Position numbers and translations under genes: made by a program
From: Salimicrobium humidisoli
GTDB taxonomy: Bacteria; Bacillota; Bacilli; Bacillales; Halobacillaceae
Length of the DNA stretch: 64,000 nt
Assembly (NCBI RefSeq): GCF_002295105.1
Contig: NZ_NSGH01000005.1
Location: 1-64,000 of the forward strand
Direction: 5' to 3'
Part shown: one piece after another, positions 56,917-64,000 of the stretch
Numbering within the stretch: position 1 is the first letter of the stretch
How the letters are laid out: each line of letters begins with the position of its first letter
The notes under the pieces: generated by a model
The model's database searches: none
Told to the model about the DNA's origin: nothing
Seen by the model: only the letters and a program-made list of their open reading frames with translations

Positions 56917-58095
56917 GTGAGAGAAGCAGTAATTGTGGCCGGTGCACGTACGCCGGTCGGTAAAGCGAAGAAAGGCACGCTTGCAAGCAGTCGCCCGGAC
57001 GATCTTGCGGCACTGACAATCAGGGAAACGCTGAAAAGAGCAAATAACTACGACGGGCCTATTGACGATGTCATTATCGGGTGCGCGATGCCTGAGGCTG
57101 AACAGGGGATGAATATGGCACGGAGTATCGGAGCTCTTGCGGGTCTGCACCACTCCGTTCCGGCGATTACAATCAACCGCTACTGTTCATCCGGACTTCA
57201 GAGTATCGCCAATGCCGCCGAGAAGATTATGCTCGGACATTCGGAAGCGGCGATTGCCGGAGGCGCGGAATCGATGAGTCTCATCCCTATGGGAGGACAC
57301 GTCATCAAGCCGAACGTAGAGCTTGTAGAAAACGCACCTGAGTACTATATGTCGATGGGTCACACGGCAGAGGAAGTGGCGAACCGCTTCAACATTTCCC
57401 GGGAAGACCAGGATGCTTTTGCGGCCAGAAGTCATGAGCGGGCGGCTAAAGCTCTCGAAGAAGGGAAGTTCGACGAGGAAATCGTTCCTGTCGAAGTGAC
57501 CGAAAATGTCCCGGGGCCGGACAACACTACCAGAAAAGTGACGCGTACGCTCGAGCGGGATGAAGGGGTCCGTCACGGTACGACGACCGAAACTCTTGCC
57601 AAACTGAAGCCTGCTTTCCACGTAAAGGGATCGGTTACAGCAGGAAACTCGTCCCAGATGAGCGACGGAGCAGCTTCGGTGCTCGTCATGGACCGGGAGA
57701 AAGCGGAGAAAGAAGGACTGCAGCCGCTCGCCAAGTTCCACTCGTTCGCAGTGGCCGGCGTGGAACCGGAAATTATGGGAGTAGGACCGATTGAAGCGGT
57801 GCCGAAAGCTTTGAAAATGGCTGGCCTTTCCCTCGAAGACATCGGTCTGTTCGAACTGAACGAAGCCTTCGCTTCCCAGTCACTGCGTGTCATCCGTGAG
57901 CTCGGGCTTGATGAGGAGAAGGTGAACGTGAACGGAGGAGCGATCGCTCTTGGACATCCGCTCGGCTGTACAGGAACGAAGCTGACGCTGTCACTTATTC
58001 ACGAGATGAAACGCCGCAACGAAAAATACGGCGTTGTGACGATGTGTATCGGTGGCGGAATGGGTGCTGCCGGAGTATTCGAACTATTATCCTGA
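56917..58095 (+). CDS. fadA: acetyl-CoA acyltransferase FadA
   Basis: FadA is the thiolase that cleaves 3-ketoacyl-CoA. The nucleophilic Cys is in INRYCSSGLQSIANA (about residue 90). The C-terminal motifs NVNGGAIALGHPLGCTGTK and CIGGGMGAAGVFE are intact. There are 392 residues. Start is GTG behind AAAGGGGGAG, 14 bases after fadN. It partners FadN in the trifunctional pathway. Confidence 0.96.
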   Translation: MREAVIVAGARTPVGKAKKGTLASSRPDDLAALTIRETLKRANNYDGPIDDVIIGCAMPEAEQGMNMARSIGALAGLHHSVPAITINRYCSSGLQSIANAAEKIMLGHSEAAIAGGAESMSLIPMGGHVIKPNVELVENAPEYYMSMGHTAEEVANRFNISREDQDAFAARSHERAAKALEEGKFDEEIVPVEVTENVPGPDNTTRKVTRTLERDEGVRHGTTTETLAKLKPAFHVKGSVTAGNSSQMSDGAASVLVMDREKAEKEGLQPLAKFHSFAVAGVEPEIMGVGPIEAVPKALKMAGLSLEDIGLFELNEAFASQSLRVIRELGLDEEKVNVNGGAIALGHPLGCTGTKLTLSLIHEMKRRNEKYGVVTMCIGGGMGAAGVFELLS

Positions 58096-58107
58096 GGAGG
58101 AATAAAT

Positions 58108-59889
58108 ATGAGCGAGGTTAAAAACATGATTAAAGGCGGAAGTTTTATTGTGGAGGATGTGGAAGCGGAAGATATCATCACTCCGGAGGATTTCACCGAA
58201 GAACATAAGATGATTGCCAAAACGACGGAAGACTTCATCACGGGAGACGTTCTTCCGAAAGTGGATAAAATCGAGAACCACGAATTCGAGCATTCCCTCG
58301 AGCTCATGAAGAAAGCGGGAGAACTTGGACTGCTCGGTGCGGACGTACCGGAGGAGTATGGCGGGGTACAGCTGGACAAGATCAGCTCTTCCCTTATTAC
58401 GGAGAAATTTGCACGCGCCGGCGGTTTTTCTCTCACTCACGGAGCACACGTCGGAATCGGTTCTTTGCCGATCGTTTTCTTCGGAAACAGTGACCAGAAG
58501 AAGAAATATCTGCCGAAACTGGCAACGGGTGAACTGCTGGCTGCGTATGCCCTGACTGAACCGGGGTCGGGTTCGGATGCCCGCGGCGCCAAAACGACGG
58601 CCAAACTGAACGAAGCTGGTACTCACTACGTACTGAACGGGGAGAAACAGTGGATCACGAACTCCGCTTTCGCTGACGTATTCGTCGTTTACGCAAAAAT
58701 CGACGGAGAGAAATTCACGGCTTTCATCGTGGAGAGGGAATACCCGGGCGTTTCCACCGGTCCGGAGGAGAAGAAGATGGGGATCAAAGGATCTTCTACC
58801 CGTACCCTTATCCTTGAAGATGCTGAAGTGCCTGTAGAGAACGTGCTCGGAGAAATCGGCAGAGGACACATTATCGCTTTCAATATCCTGAACGTCGGCC
58901 GTTACAAACTGGCAATCGGCAGTGTCGGAAGTGCGAAGAGAGCAATCGAACTGTCGGTCAACTACGCCCAGGAGCGGAAGCAGTTCGATACTCCGATTAT
59001 GAGCTTCCCGCTTATCAAGGAAAAAGTGGCGTCTGTCGCAGCGAACACGTATGCGAACGAAAGTGCCGTCTACCGTACAGTCGGCCTGTTTGAACAGAGC
59101 ATGGGACGACTTTCCGAGGAGGAGCTGAACGACGGCAAAGCTGTCGCCAATGTCATTGCCGAGTACGCGATCGAATGTTCCCTGACGAAAGTATTCGGAA
59201 CGGAACTGCTCGATTTCGCAGTGGACGAAGCGGTACAGATCCACGGCGGGTACGGTTTCATGCAGGAATATGAAGTGGAGCGCATGTACCGTGATTCCCG
59301 TATCAACCGTATTTTCGAAGGAACGAACGAAATCAACCGTATGATCGTACCCGGTACCCTCGTCAAAAAAGCGATGAAAGGCGAACTGCCGATCTTCGAA
59401 AAAGCGAAGAAGCTTCAGGAAGAAATCATGACGATGATGCCTGAAGAACCGGGTGATGCTCCGCTTGAACAGGAATTCTACCTGCTGAAAAATGCTAAGA
59501 AGATCGCTCTGCTGGCTTCCGGACTTGCAGCTCAGAAATACGGGGAGAAACTGGATCAGGAACAGGAAGTGCTTGTGAACCTGGCAGACATTACGGGTGA
59601 AATTTTCAATATGGAATCCGCTATTCTCCGTACGAAGAAAGCCGTCGACAAAGACGGAGCCGAAAAACACAGCCAGAAACTTCTATATACGGAAGTGTAC
59701 GTCCAGGAAGCGTTCAATCGTATCGAAGCGCACGCGAAAGAAACACTTATCGCAGCGGAAGAGGGCGACGATCTCCGCATGATGCTCGGAGCTCTCCGGA
59801 AACTGACGCGTCACAACCCGGTGAACGTTATCAAGAAAAAACGCGAAATTTCCGTCGGTCTCGAAAAAGCCGAAAAATACTTCGTATAA
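58108..59889 (+). CDS. fadE: acyl-CoA dehydrogenase FadE
   Basis: FadE catalyses the first, FAD-linked step of beta-oxidation. Visible family motifs are AYALTEPGSGSDA (about 151-163), WITNSAFADVFVVYAK and the C-terminal QIHGGYGFMQEYEVERMYRDSRINRIFEGTNEI region (cited in parts). The 593-residue length, with an extra C-terminal helical domain, matches B. subtilis FadE. It ends the fadNAE operon at a terminator. Confidence 0.95.
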   Translation: MSEVKNMIKGGSFIVEDVEAEDIITPEDFTEEHKMIAKTTEDFITGDVLPKVDKIENHEFEHSLELMKKAGELGLLGADVPEEYGGVQLDKISSSLITEKFARAGGFSLTHGAHVGIGSLPIVFFGNSDQKKKYLPKLATGELLAAYALTEPGSGSDARGAKTTAKLNEAGTHYVLNGEKQWITNSAFADVFVVYAKIDGEKFTAFIVEREYPGVSTGPEEKKMGIKGSSTRTLILEDAEVPVENVLGEIGRGHIIAFNILNVGRYKLAIGSVGSAKRAIELSVNYAQERKQFDTPIMSFPLIKEKVASVAANTYANESAVYRTVGLFEQSMGRLSEEELNDGKAVANVIAEYAIECSLTKVFGTELLDFAVDEAVQIHGGYGFMQEYEVERMYRDSRINRIFEGTNEINRMIVPGTLVKKAMKGELPIFEKAKKLQEEIMTMMPEEPGDAPLEQEFYLLKNAKKIALLASGLAAQKYGEKLDQEQEVLVNLADITGEIFNMESAILRTKKAVDKDGAEKHSQKLLYTEVYVQEAFNRIEAHAKETLIAAEEGDDLRMMLGALRKLTRHNPVNVIKKKREISVGLEKAEKYFV

Positions 59890-59895
59890 TTACGG

Positions 59896-59934
59896 AAAGG
59901 CTGTCCTCTGCCGGGGGACAGCCTTTTGTTTTTC
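59896..59934 (+). terminator. terminator after fadE
   Basis: AAAGGCTGTCC (59896-59906) pairs perfectly with GGACAGCCTTT (59916-59926), followed by T-rich sequence. Confidence 0.88.
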
Positions 59935-59996
59935 AACAAAGGGCGGTTGTGGTAGGATAAATGTGATATTGTTTTGTTAAGAATGGGGGAGAAGTC

Positions 59997-60350
59997 ATGC
60001 TTACCTTTTACTGGTATCCGAAGTGTGGCACGTGCCGCAACGCGAAAAGATGGCTTGATGAGAACGATGTGGAGTATAAAGCTGTGAATCTCGTGGAAAC
60101 CCCGCCTTCGAAGGAAGCGCTGATGCACATGATGAAACACAGCGATCTTCCTTCGAAACGTTTCTTCAATTCCAGCGGGAAGAAGTACCGTGAGCTTGGA
60201 CTGAAAGACAAAGTAGGGGACATGACGCTTGAAGAACAGGCGGAGATACTGGCTTCCGACGGCATGCTGATCAAGCGGCCGCTCGCTACGGATGGAAGTC
60301 GCGTGACCGCCGGTTTCAAGGAAGCGGAGTACGAAGCCAACTGGCTGTAA
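59997..60350 (+). CDS. yusI: ArsC/Spx-family protein YusI
   Basis: This 117-residue thioredoxin-like protein of the ArsC/Spx/MgsR family has the CGTC motif in YPKCGTCRNAKRWL (residues about 7-20) and RFFNSSGKKYRELGL. Whether it is a reductase or a regulator is not known. Spx itself contacts RNA polymerase. Position after fadE and before gcvH matches B. subtilis yusI. ATG follows GGGGGAG. Confidence 0.88.
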   Translation: MLTFYWYPKCGTCRNAKRWLDENDVEYKAVNLVETPPSKEALMHMMKHSDLPSKRFFNSSGKKYRELGLKDKVGDMTLEEQAEILASDGMLIKRPLATDGSRVTAGFKEAEYEANWL

Positions 60351-60371
60351 TTTTTGAAGGAGGGGTCAATA

Positions 60372-60758
60372 ATGGAACTGCCAAAAGAATTTCGTTATTC
60401 AAAAGAACATGAATGGGTAAAAGAAGAAGGGGACAACCTTCGCATCGGTATTACCGAGTTCGCCCAGTCCGAACTCGGTGACGTCGTATTCGCCGAGCTT
60501 CCGGAAGTCGGTGATGAAGTGGAAGTGGATGAACCGTTCGGAAGCGTGGAATCAGTGAAGACGGTATCCGAACTTTACGCTCCTGTCAGCGGGAAAGTCG
60601 TTGAAGTGAACGATGAACTCGAGGACAGCCCGGAACTTGTGAACGAATCTCCTTACGACAAAGCGTGGATGATCGTAGTCGAGCCTTCCGGCAAGTCCGG
60701 ACTGGATGACCTGATGAGTGCGGAAGAGTACGAAGCTATGATTTCTGAAGATGAATAG
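60372..60758 (+). CDS. gcvH: glycine cleavage system H protein
   Basis: GcvH is the lipoyl-carrier protein of glycine cleavage and in Bacillus also the entry point for lipoate assembly. The lipoylated lysine is in [18 protein letters not shown] (about residue 63). There are 128 residues. I chose ATG 60372 ([15 protein letters not shown]) behind GGAGGGG. The other gcv genes are not in this window. Confidence 0.96.
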   Translation: MELPKEFRYSKEHEWVKEEGDNLRIGITEFAQSELGDVVFAELPEVGDEVEVDEPFGSVESVKTVSELYAPVSGKVVEVNDELEDSPELVNESPYDKAWMIVVEPSGKSGLDDLMSAEEYEAMISEDE

Positions 60759-60771
60759 AATTTATTAACTT

Positions 60772-60802
60772 CGACAGACCATGGATTCGCATGGTCTGTT
60801 TC
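60772..60802 (+). other. hairpin between gcvH and yusF
   Basis: ACAGACCATG pairs perfectly with CATGGTCTGT around a 6-base loop, followed by TTCTG only. The poor T-run makes it a weak terminator or mRNA stabiliser. Confidence 0.5.
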
Positions 60803-60822
60803 TGTATAAAGGGGTAAGCGGG

Positions 60823-61167
60823 ATGAATGAACCTATTTTAATCGTTGAGGGGATTACGGACAAAAAGCATATTAAAAAGATGCTGGCGCAGCCTCTTGAA
60901 ATCATCTGCACGTATGGAACACTCGGTCTGGAGCGTCTGGATGAGCTGATTTATGAGTACGATCTGGACCACCGCAACGTTTATATACTCGTCGATGAAG
61001 ACTACTCGGGCTACAGACTCCGGGAACAGTTCAGAGAAGAGCTTCCTCACGCTGTACATCTGTACACAAGCAAAGCGTACCGGGAAGTAGCAGCCACGCC
61101 GGAACCGGAACTCGCACGGATGCTTGCGGGGTACAGGTTCCGGATCAAACCTGTCTACATGATGTAA
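60823..61167 (+). CDS. yusF: toprim-domain protein YusF
   Basis: The 114-residue protein is essentially one toprim domain. The conserved Glu is in LIVEGITDKKH (about residues 5-15) and the DxD-like pair in ILVDEDYSGYRLRE (about 56-69). Related short toprim proteins include RNase M5. B. subtilis YusF lies in the same neighbourhood. The substrate is unknown. I chose ATG 60823 with a modest GGGG ribosome binding site. Confidence 0.85.
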   Translation: MNEPILIVEGITDKKHIKKMLAQPLEIICTYGTLGLERLDELIYEYDLDHRNVYILVDEDYSGYRLREQFREELPHAVHLYTSKAYREVAATPEPELARMLAGYRFRIKPVYMM

Positions 61168-61177
61168 GGAGGCAACA

Positions 61178-61483
61178 ATGAAAGAAGTGAATGCAAGGGA
61201 AACACTGCCGGAAGTAGGAAGAGGATACGTATTCATTTACAGTCCCTTTTGCGGAACGTGCCACCTGGCAAGGGAGATGCTTGATATCATCGAAAAGATG
61301 AAAGAAGAAGATGTCTTCTATGAAATGAACGCGAGCCTTTTCCCGGACTTCATGCAGGAGAAACAGGTATCAAGCGTACCCTGCCTGCTCGTATGGAAAG
61401 ACGGAAAAGTGGAAGAGAAAGTGTATGCGTTCGAATCGGTGACGAAAATTTTCAATCTGATGAAAGAAAAAGAGAAAATATAG
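61178..61483 (+). CDS. yusE: thioredoxin-like protein YusE
   Basis: This 101-residue thioredoxin-fold protein has the motif SPFCGTCHLAREML (CGTC near residues 25-28) in place of the usual WCGPC. The cis-Pro lies in SSVPCLLVW with an extra Cys. It matches B. subtilis YusE in position. The redox partner is unknown. ATG follows AAGGAGG, ten bases after yusF. Confidence 0.88.
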   Translation: MKEVNARETLPEVGRGYVFIYSPFCGTCHLAREMLDIIEKMKEEDVFYEMNASLFPDFMQEKQVSSVPCLLVWKDGKVEEKVYAFESVTKIFNLMKEKEKI

Positions 61484-61488
61484 CGAAG

Positions 61489-61521
61489 CACCAGCTCACG
61501 GGATGACGAGCTGGTGTTTTT
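61489..61521 (+). terminator. terminator after yusE
   Basis: CACCAGCTC (61489-61497) pairs perfectly with GAGCTGGTG (61508-61516), followed by five T residues. Confidence 0.88.
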
Positions 61522-61537
61522 GTGAACGCAGATGGGA

Positions 61538-61690
61538 GAATCGTTACTTTCGGAAGCGCTTGGAGGGCCTGAAGGGAACGATTTACGCAGAATCGTTCCC
61601 TTCAGAGAGGAGAGGATGTGCTGAAGGGAAGGAAACAGAGAAAAACGTGACCTTCGGGACCGGATATGGCGTCCGAAGGTCACGCAAAAG
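61538..61690. repeat. intergenic palindromic array 4, three units
   Basis: Units start at 61538, 61590 and 61641. Their arms use three sequence versions: unit 1 GTTACTTTC with GAAGGGAAC, unit 2 perfect TTCCCTTCAG with CTGAAGGGAA (61596-61605, 61621-61630), and unit 3 perfect CGTGACCTTCGG with CCGAAGGTCACG (61646-61657, 61673-61684). The paired changes keep the stems intact. Read leftward, unit 3 is followed by TTTTT and can serve as the terminator of the TlpA-like gene. Confidence 0.85.
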
Positions 61691-61699
61691 CATTTTCCA

Positions 61700-62116
61700 C
61701 TATTCCACCGTTTCTCCGATGGCTTTCATAATGTCCATAAAGGAAGCGTCGTCGCCGAACTGGTGAACGATTTCCCCTTCGGATGAGATGATGACGGTCG
61801 TAGGAACGCCGGTGCAGCCATAGAGGTCATACACTTCCGTTCCATTATCCTCAAGCGTCGGCTGTGTCAGAAATTTCTCTTTATATTTTACGGCATCTTC
61901 CCGGGTGCCTTCACGTCCGGCGACGTTGATCGTGATCATCTCCACGTCGTCCGTATGGAGCGAATCGAAAAGCTGCTCTTTTTTCGGCATATCGGCGCCG
62001 GAATCCGGACACCAGGACGCCCAGAAGGTAAGGATGGTCACTTTCCCCGGAGTTTCCGGAAGTGTATAACTGCCTTCTCCGGTGAGGTATGGTAAGGTGA
62101 ATACGGGAGCTTTCAT
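61700..62116 (-). CDS. TlpA/redoxin-like thioredoxin-fold protein with CPDS active site
   Basis: The 138-residue protein has the redoxin fold with TFWASWCPDSGADMPK (about residues 29-44) and the cis-Pro segment GVPTTVIIS. The usual CxxC is CPDS, so the resolving cysteine is a serine. No signal peptide or lipobox is seen, suggesting a cytoplasmic protein. I chose ATG 62116 (MKAPVFTLPYL). ATG 62122 is two codons upstream and nearer AAAGGA. Confidence 0.78.
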   Translation of the reverse strand: MKAPVFTLPYLTGEGSYTLPETPGKVTILTFWASWCPDSGADMPKKEQLFDSLHTDDVEMITINVAGREGTREDAVKYKEKFLTQPTLEDNGTEVYDLYGCTGVPTTVIISSEGEIVHQFGDDASFMDIMKAIGETVE

Positions 62117-62188
62117 GAGCATCGGATCCTTTCTGCAATAACGAGTTTGCAAAAATCGTAACATACACACGCTTTTTGTTGAAGTTTA

Positions 62189-62217
62189 TTGACATCAGTC
62201 CGGTACAGTGCTAAAAT
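62189..62217 (+). promoter_or_regulatory. metN operon promoter
   Basis: Consensus TTGACA (62189-62194) and TAAAAT (62212-62217) are 17 bases apart, upstream of the S-box leader. Confidence 0.85.
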
Positions 62218-62251
62218 CTTTCGTATCGCTCAATAAATTGAATAAACGAAA

Positions 62252-62427
62252 TTCTCTTATCAAGAGAGGTGGAGGGACTGGCCCTATGAAGCCCGGCAAC
62301 CGTTAAACATTCCGTTTAAAATGGTGCCAAATCCTACAGAACAATCGGTTCTGATAGATGAGAGAACAGAATTGATTTATTAAATACCAACCTTTCTGTT
62401 CTTTCAGGCAGAGGGGTTTTTTTATTT
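62252..62427 (+). ncRNA. SAM-I (S-box) riboswitch with terminator
   Basis: The leader shows the S-box core: CTTATCAAGAGAGGTGGAGG, then GGACTGGCCC, GAAGCCCGGCAACC and the P1 closing strand ATGAGAGAA near 62358-62366. Downstream, AGAGAACAGAA can pair with TTCTGTTCT as antiterminator. The alternative terminator near 62388-62427 ends in seven T residues. SAM binding would stop transcription of metN. The controlled genes, a methionine ABC importer, fit. Confidence 0.95.
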
Positions 62428-62476
62428 GCTAAAACCGTAAGAGACAGCGACTCTTACAGACGCAGGAGGAAAAACA

Positions 62477-63502
62477 ATGATTTCGATTAAAGGTCTGTCA
62501 AAAGTGTTCCGAACGAAGGATCAGGACGTACACGCGGTCAGCGACCTCGAGGCGACGATCGACTCCGGTGAAATTTTCGGGGTCATCGGATACAGCGGCG
62601 CCGGTAAAAGTACATTTATCCGCCTGCTGAACCGCCTCGAAGACCCGAGTGGCGGAACGATCAACATAGACGACAGGGAGATTTCCTCTCTGTCAAAAGG
62701 GGATCTCCGTCTGGCCCGTCAGGACATGGGAATGATCTTCCAGCACTTTAACCTGCTGTGGTCCCGTACAGTGGAAGATAATATCGCTTTCCCCTTAGAA
62801 ATTGCGGGAGTACCGAAGGAGGAAAGGAAGCACCGTGTGGACGAACTGGTGGAACTCGTCGGTCTCGGCGGCCGCGGGGCCTCTTACCCTTCCCAGTTGA
62901 GCGGTGGCCAGAAGCAGCGTGTCGGTATCGCCAGAGCGCTCGCCAATCGCCCGAAAGTGCTGTTGTGCGACGAGGCGACATCCGCTCTCGATCCGGAGAC
63001 GACCGATTCCATTCTTGATCTGCTCGTCGATATCAATGCGAAACTCGGCCTTACCATCGTGCTCATTACCCACGAAATGCACGTCATCCGTAAAATCTGT
63101 CACCGTGTGGCTGTAATGGAAGACGGAAAAATTGTGGAAGAAGGCGACGTACTGGACGTATTTTTAAGACCGAAACAGAAAGTGACGAAACGTTTCGTCG
63201 ACCAGGTGATGGGAGACCCCGACCGGGAATCTTCCCTTTCCCTTATTAAAGAAGAGTACCCTCTCGGGGAAGTGGCCCAGTTCCACTTCGTCGGGGAACG
63301 TACTCACCAGGCCCTGATCAGTGAAGTTTCCCGGAAGTTCCAGGTGGACGTGAACGTGCTCCACGGGAAGATCACCCAGACCCAGAAAGGGGCTTATGGT
63401 ACGTTGATTGTGCACCTCGAAGGAGAAAAAGAAGAAATTGAACGGGCGCTGACATATGTGAGAGAAACGTCTGTAGAAGTGGAGGTGGCCTTTGATGTTT
63501 GA
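62477..63502 (+). CDS. metN: methionine ABC transporter ATP-binding protein
   Basis: MetN energises methionine uptake at the cytoplasmic face of MetNIQ. Walker A is GYSGAGKST (about residues 37-45), the signature LSGGQKQRVGIARAL (about 140-154) and Walker B VLLCDEATSALDP. The C-terminal NIL domain (about 265-341) senses methionine in relatives. There are 341 residues. AGGAGG precedes the ATG. It overlaps metI by eight bases. Confidence 0.96.
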   Translation: MISIKGLSKVFRTKDQDVHAVSDLEATIDSGEIFGVIGYSGAGKSTFIRLLNRLEDPSGGTINIDDREISSLSKGDLRLARQDMGMIFQHFNLLWSRTVEDNIAFPLEIAGVPKEERKHRVDELVELVGLGGRGASYPSQLSGGQKQRVGIARALANRPKVLLCDEATSALDPETTDSILDLLVDINAKLGLTIVLITHEMHVIRKICHRVAVMEDGKIVEEGDVLDVFLRPKQKVTKRFVDQVMGDPDRESSLSLIKEEYPLGEVAQFHFVGERTHQALISEVSRKFQVDVNVLHGKITQTQKGAYGTLIVHLEGEKEEIERALTYVRETSVEVEVAFDV

Positions 63503-64000
63503 ACAACTGTTTCCTAACGTTCAGATTGACGACATGATAACCGCGACGAACGAGACGCTGTTTATGACGTTCTTCTCCGTGCTCGGAACGTTCATATTCG
63601 GCCTGCTTCTCGGTCTGCTGCTTTATTTAACGGGACCGGGAGGCATCTGGCAGAATAAAGTAGCCAACTGGATCACTGCAGCTTTCGTCAACGTGTTCCG
63701 GGCCATCCCGTTCATTATTCTCATCCTGCTTCTGTTCCCGTTCACCGATTTTCTCGTCGGGACGATACGGGGACCTTCAGCGGCGCTGCCGGCGCTCATA
63801 ATAGGGGGCGCACCTTTCTACGCCCGGCTTGTTGAAATAGCACTCAAAGAAGTGGACAAAGGTGTGATCGAGGCGGCCAAAGCGATGGGAGCCAAATACC
63901 GTACAATCATTTTCAAAGTTCTTCTGCCGGAATCGACACCGGCTCTGATATCCGGACTGACCGTGACGGCCATCGCCCTGATCAGCTATACAGCTGTAGC
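63495..64000 (+). CDS. metI: methionine ABC transporter permease, cut by the window end
   Basis: The first 168 codons are present and the gene runs off the window. Several membrane helices are visible (about 18-43, 55-83, 94-112). The EAA loop that docks on MetN reads EAAKAMGAKYRTIIFKVLLP (about 131-150). ATG 63495 overlaps the metN stop, so translation is coupled. B. subtilis calls the equivalent gene metP (yusB). The lipoprotein MetQ should follow outside. Confidence 0.95.
   Translation, partial: MFEQLFPNVQIDDMITATNETLFMTFFSVLGTFIFGLLLGLLLYLTGPGGIWQNKVANWITAAFVNVFRAIPFIILILLLFPFTDFLVGTIRGPSAALPALIIGGAPFYARLVEIALKEVDKGVIEAAKAMGAKYRTIIFKVLLPESTPALISGLTVTAIALISYTAV

Overview
The window reads as a chromosomal segment of a Bacillaceae bacterium. 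Gene content and order follow the Bacillus subtilis yvl/yvo/yvc, gapA-operon and yus blocks. Firmicute-specific markers are HPr kinase, Crh, RapZ/YvcK/WhiA, CggR, bacillithiol deacetylase BshB2, a CtsR box and an S-box riboswitch. Many proteins are rich in Asp and Glu, which would suit a halophilic or haloalkaliphilic lineage, but the genus cannot be fixed from this sequence. No prophage, insertion sequence, CRISPR array or rRNA was seen.

Layout: 1-464 intergenic DNA with the first codons of a leftward gene, a double-hairpin terminator, a repeat array and an SOS-type promoter; 465-7745 uvrB-uvrA, yojF-bshB2, yvlB-yvlD; 7757-11826 repeat array, hprK-lgt-yvoD-yvoF-glpP; 11827-14635 GlpP-type leader, glpD and an unknown membrane protein; 14643-21147 his operon hisZGDBHAFIE; 21206-26656 TPR protein, trxB, rapZ-yvcK-whiA, crh; 26972-28519 clpP (leftward, CtsR box), tRNA-Arg, two small genes; 28522-35733 cggR-gapA-pgk-tpiA-gpmI-eno under a CggR operator; 35835-42400 a YdcF protein and a leftward fruR-fruK-fruA-ptsH-ptsI-ytzI-like cluster; 42402-47906 secG, est, rnr, a leftward GNAT gene, smpB, ssrA; 48070-50886 divergent murB and ilvD; 50977-54336 repeat array, a VLRF1-type release factor, and a four-gene cluster with a B12-binding protein and a PAS-STAS protein; 54396-59934 FadR-controlled fadN-fadA-fadE; 59997-61521 yusI-gcvH-yusF-yusE; 61538-64000 repeat array, a leftward TlpA-like gene, SAM-I riboswitch, metN and the start of metI.

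Functionally the window combines DNA repair, carbon-catabolite signalling (HprK, HPr, Crh, EI), lower glycolysis, fructose uptake, histidine, valine and isoleucine synthesis, fatty-acid oxidation, ribosome rescue (tmRNA/SmpB/RNase R plus VLRF1) and methionine import.

Two items stand out as possibly undescribed. First, a family of intergenic palindromic arrays (176-386, 7757-7907, 50977-51127, 61538-61690, and a lone diverged copy near 26838): units of about 46-55 bp with GAAGGTAACG-type inverted arms repeat at a steady 51-53 bp start-to-start spacing, and the arms show paired substitutions. Second, the tight cluster 52235-54336 couples a CarH-like cobalamin-binding protein that has the Wx9EH motif but no DNA-binding domain to a PAS-coiled-coil-STAS protein whose two usual stressosome phosphothreonine positions are replaced by Lys and Asn. 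This could be a light- or cobalamin-responsive partner switch.
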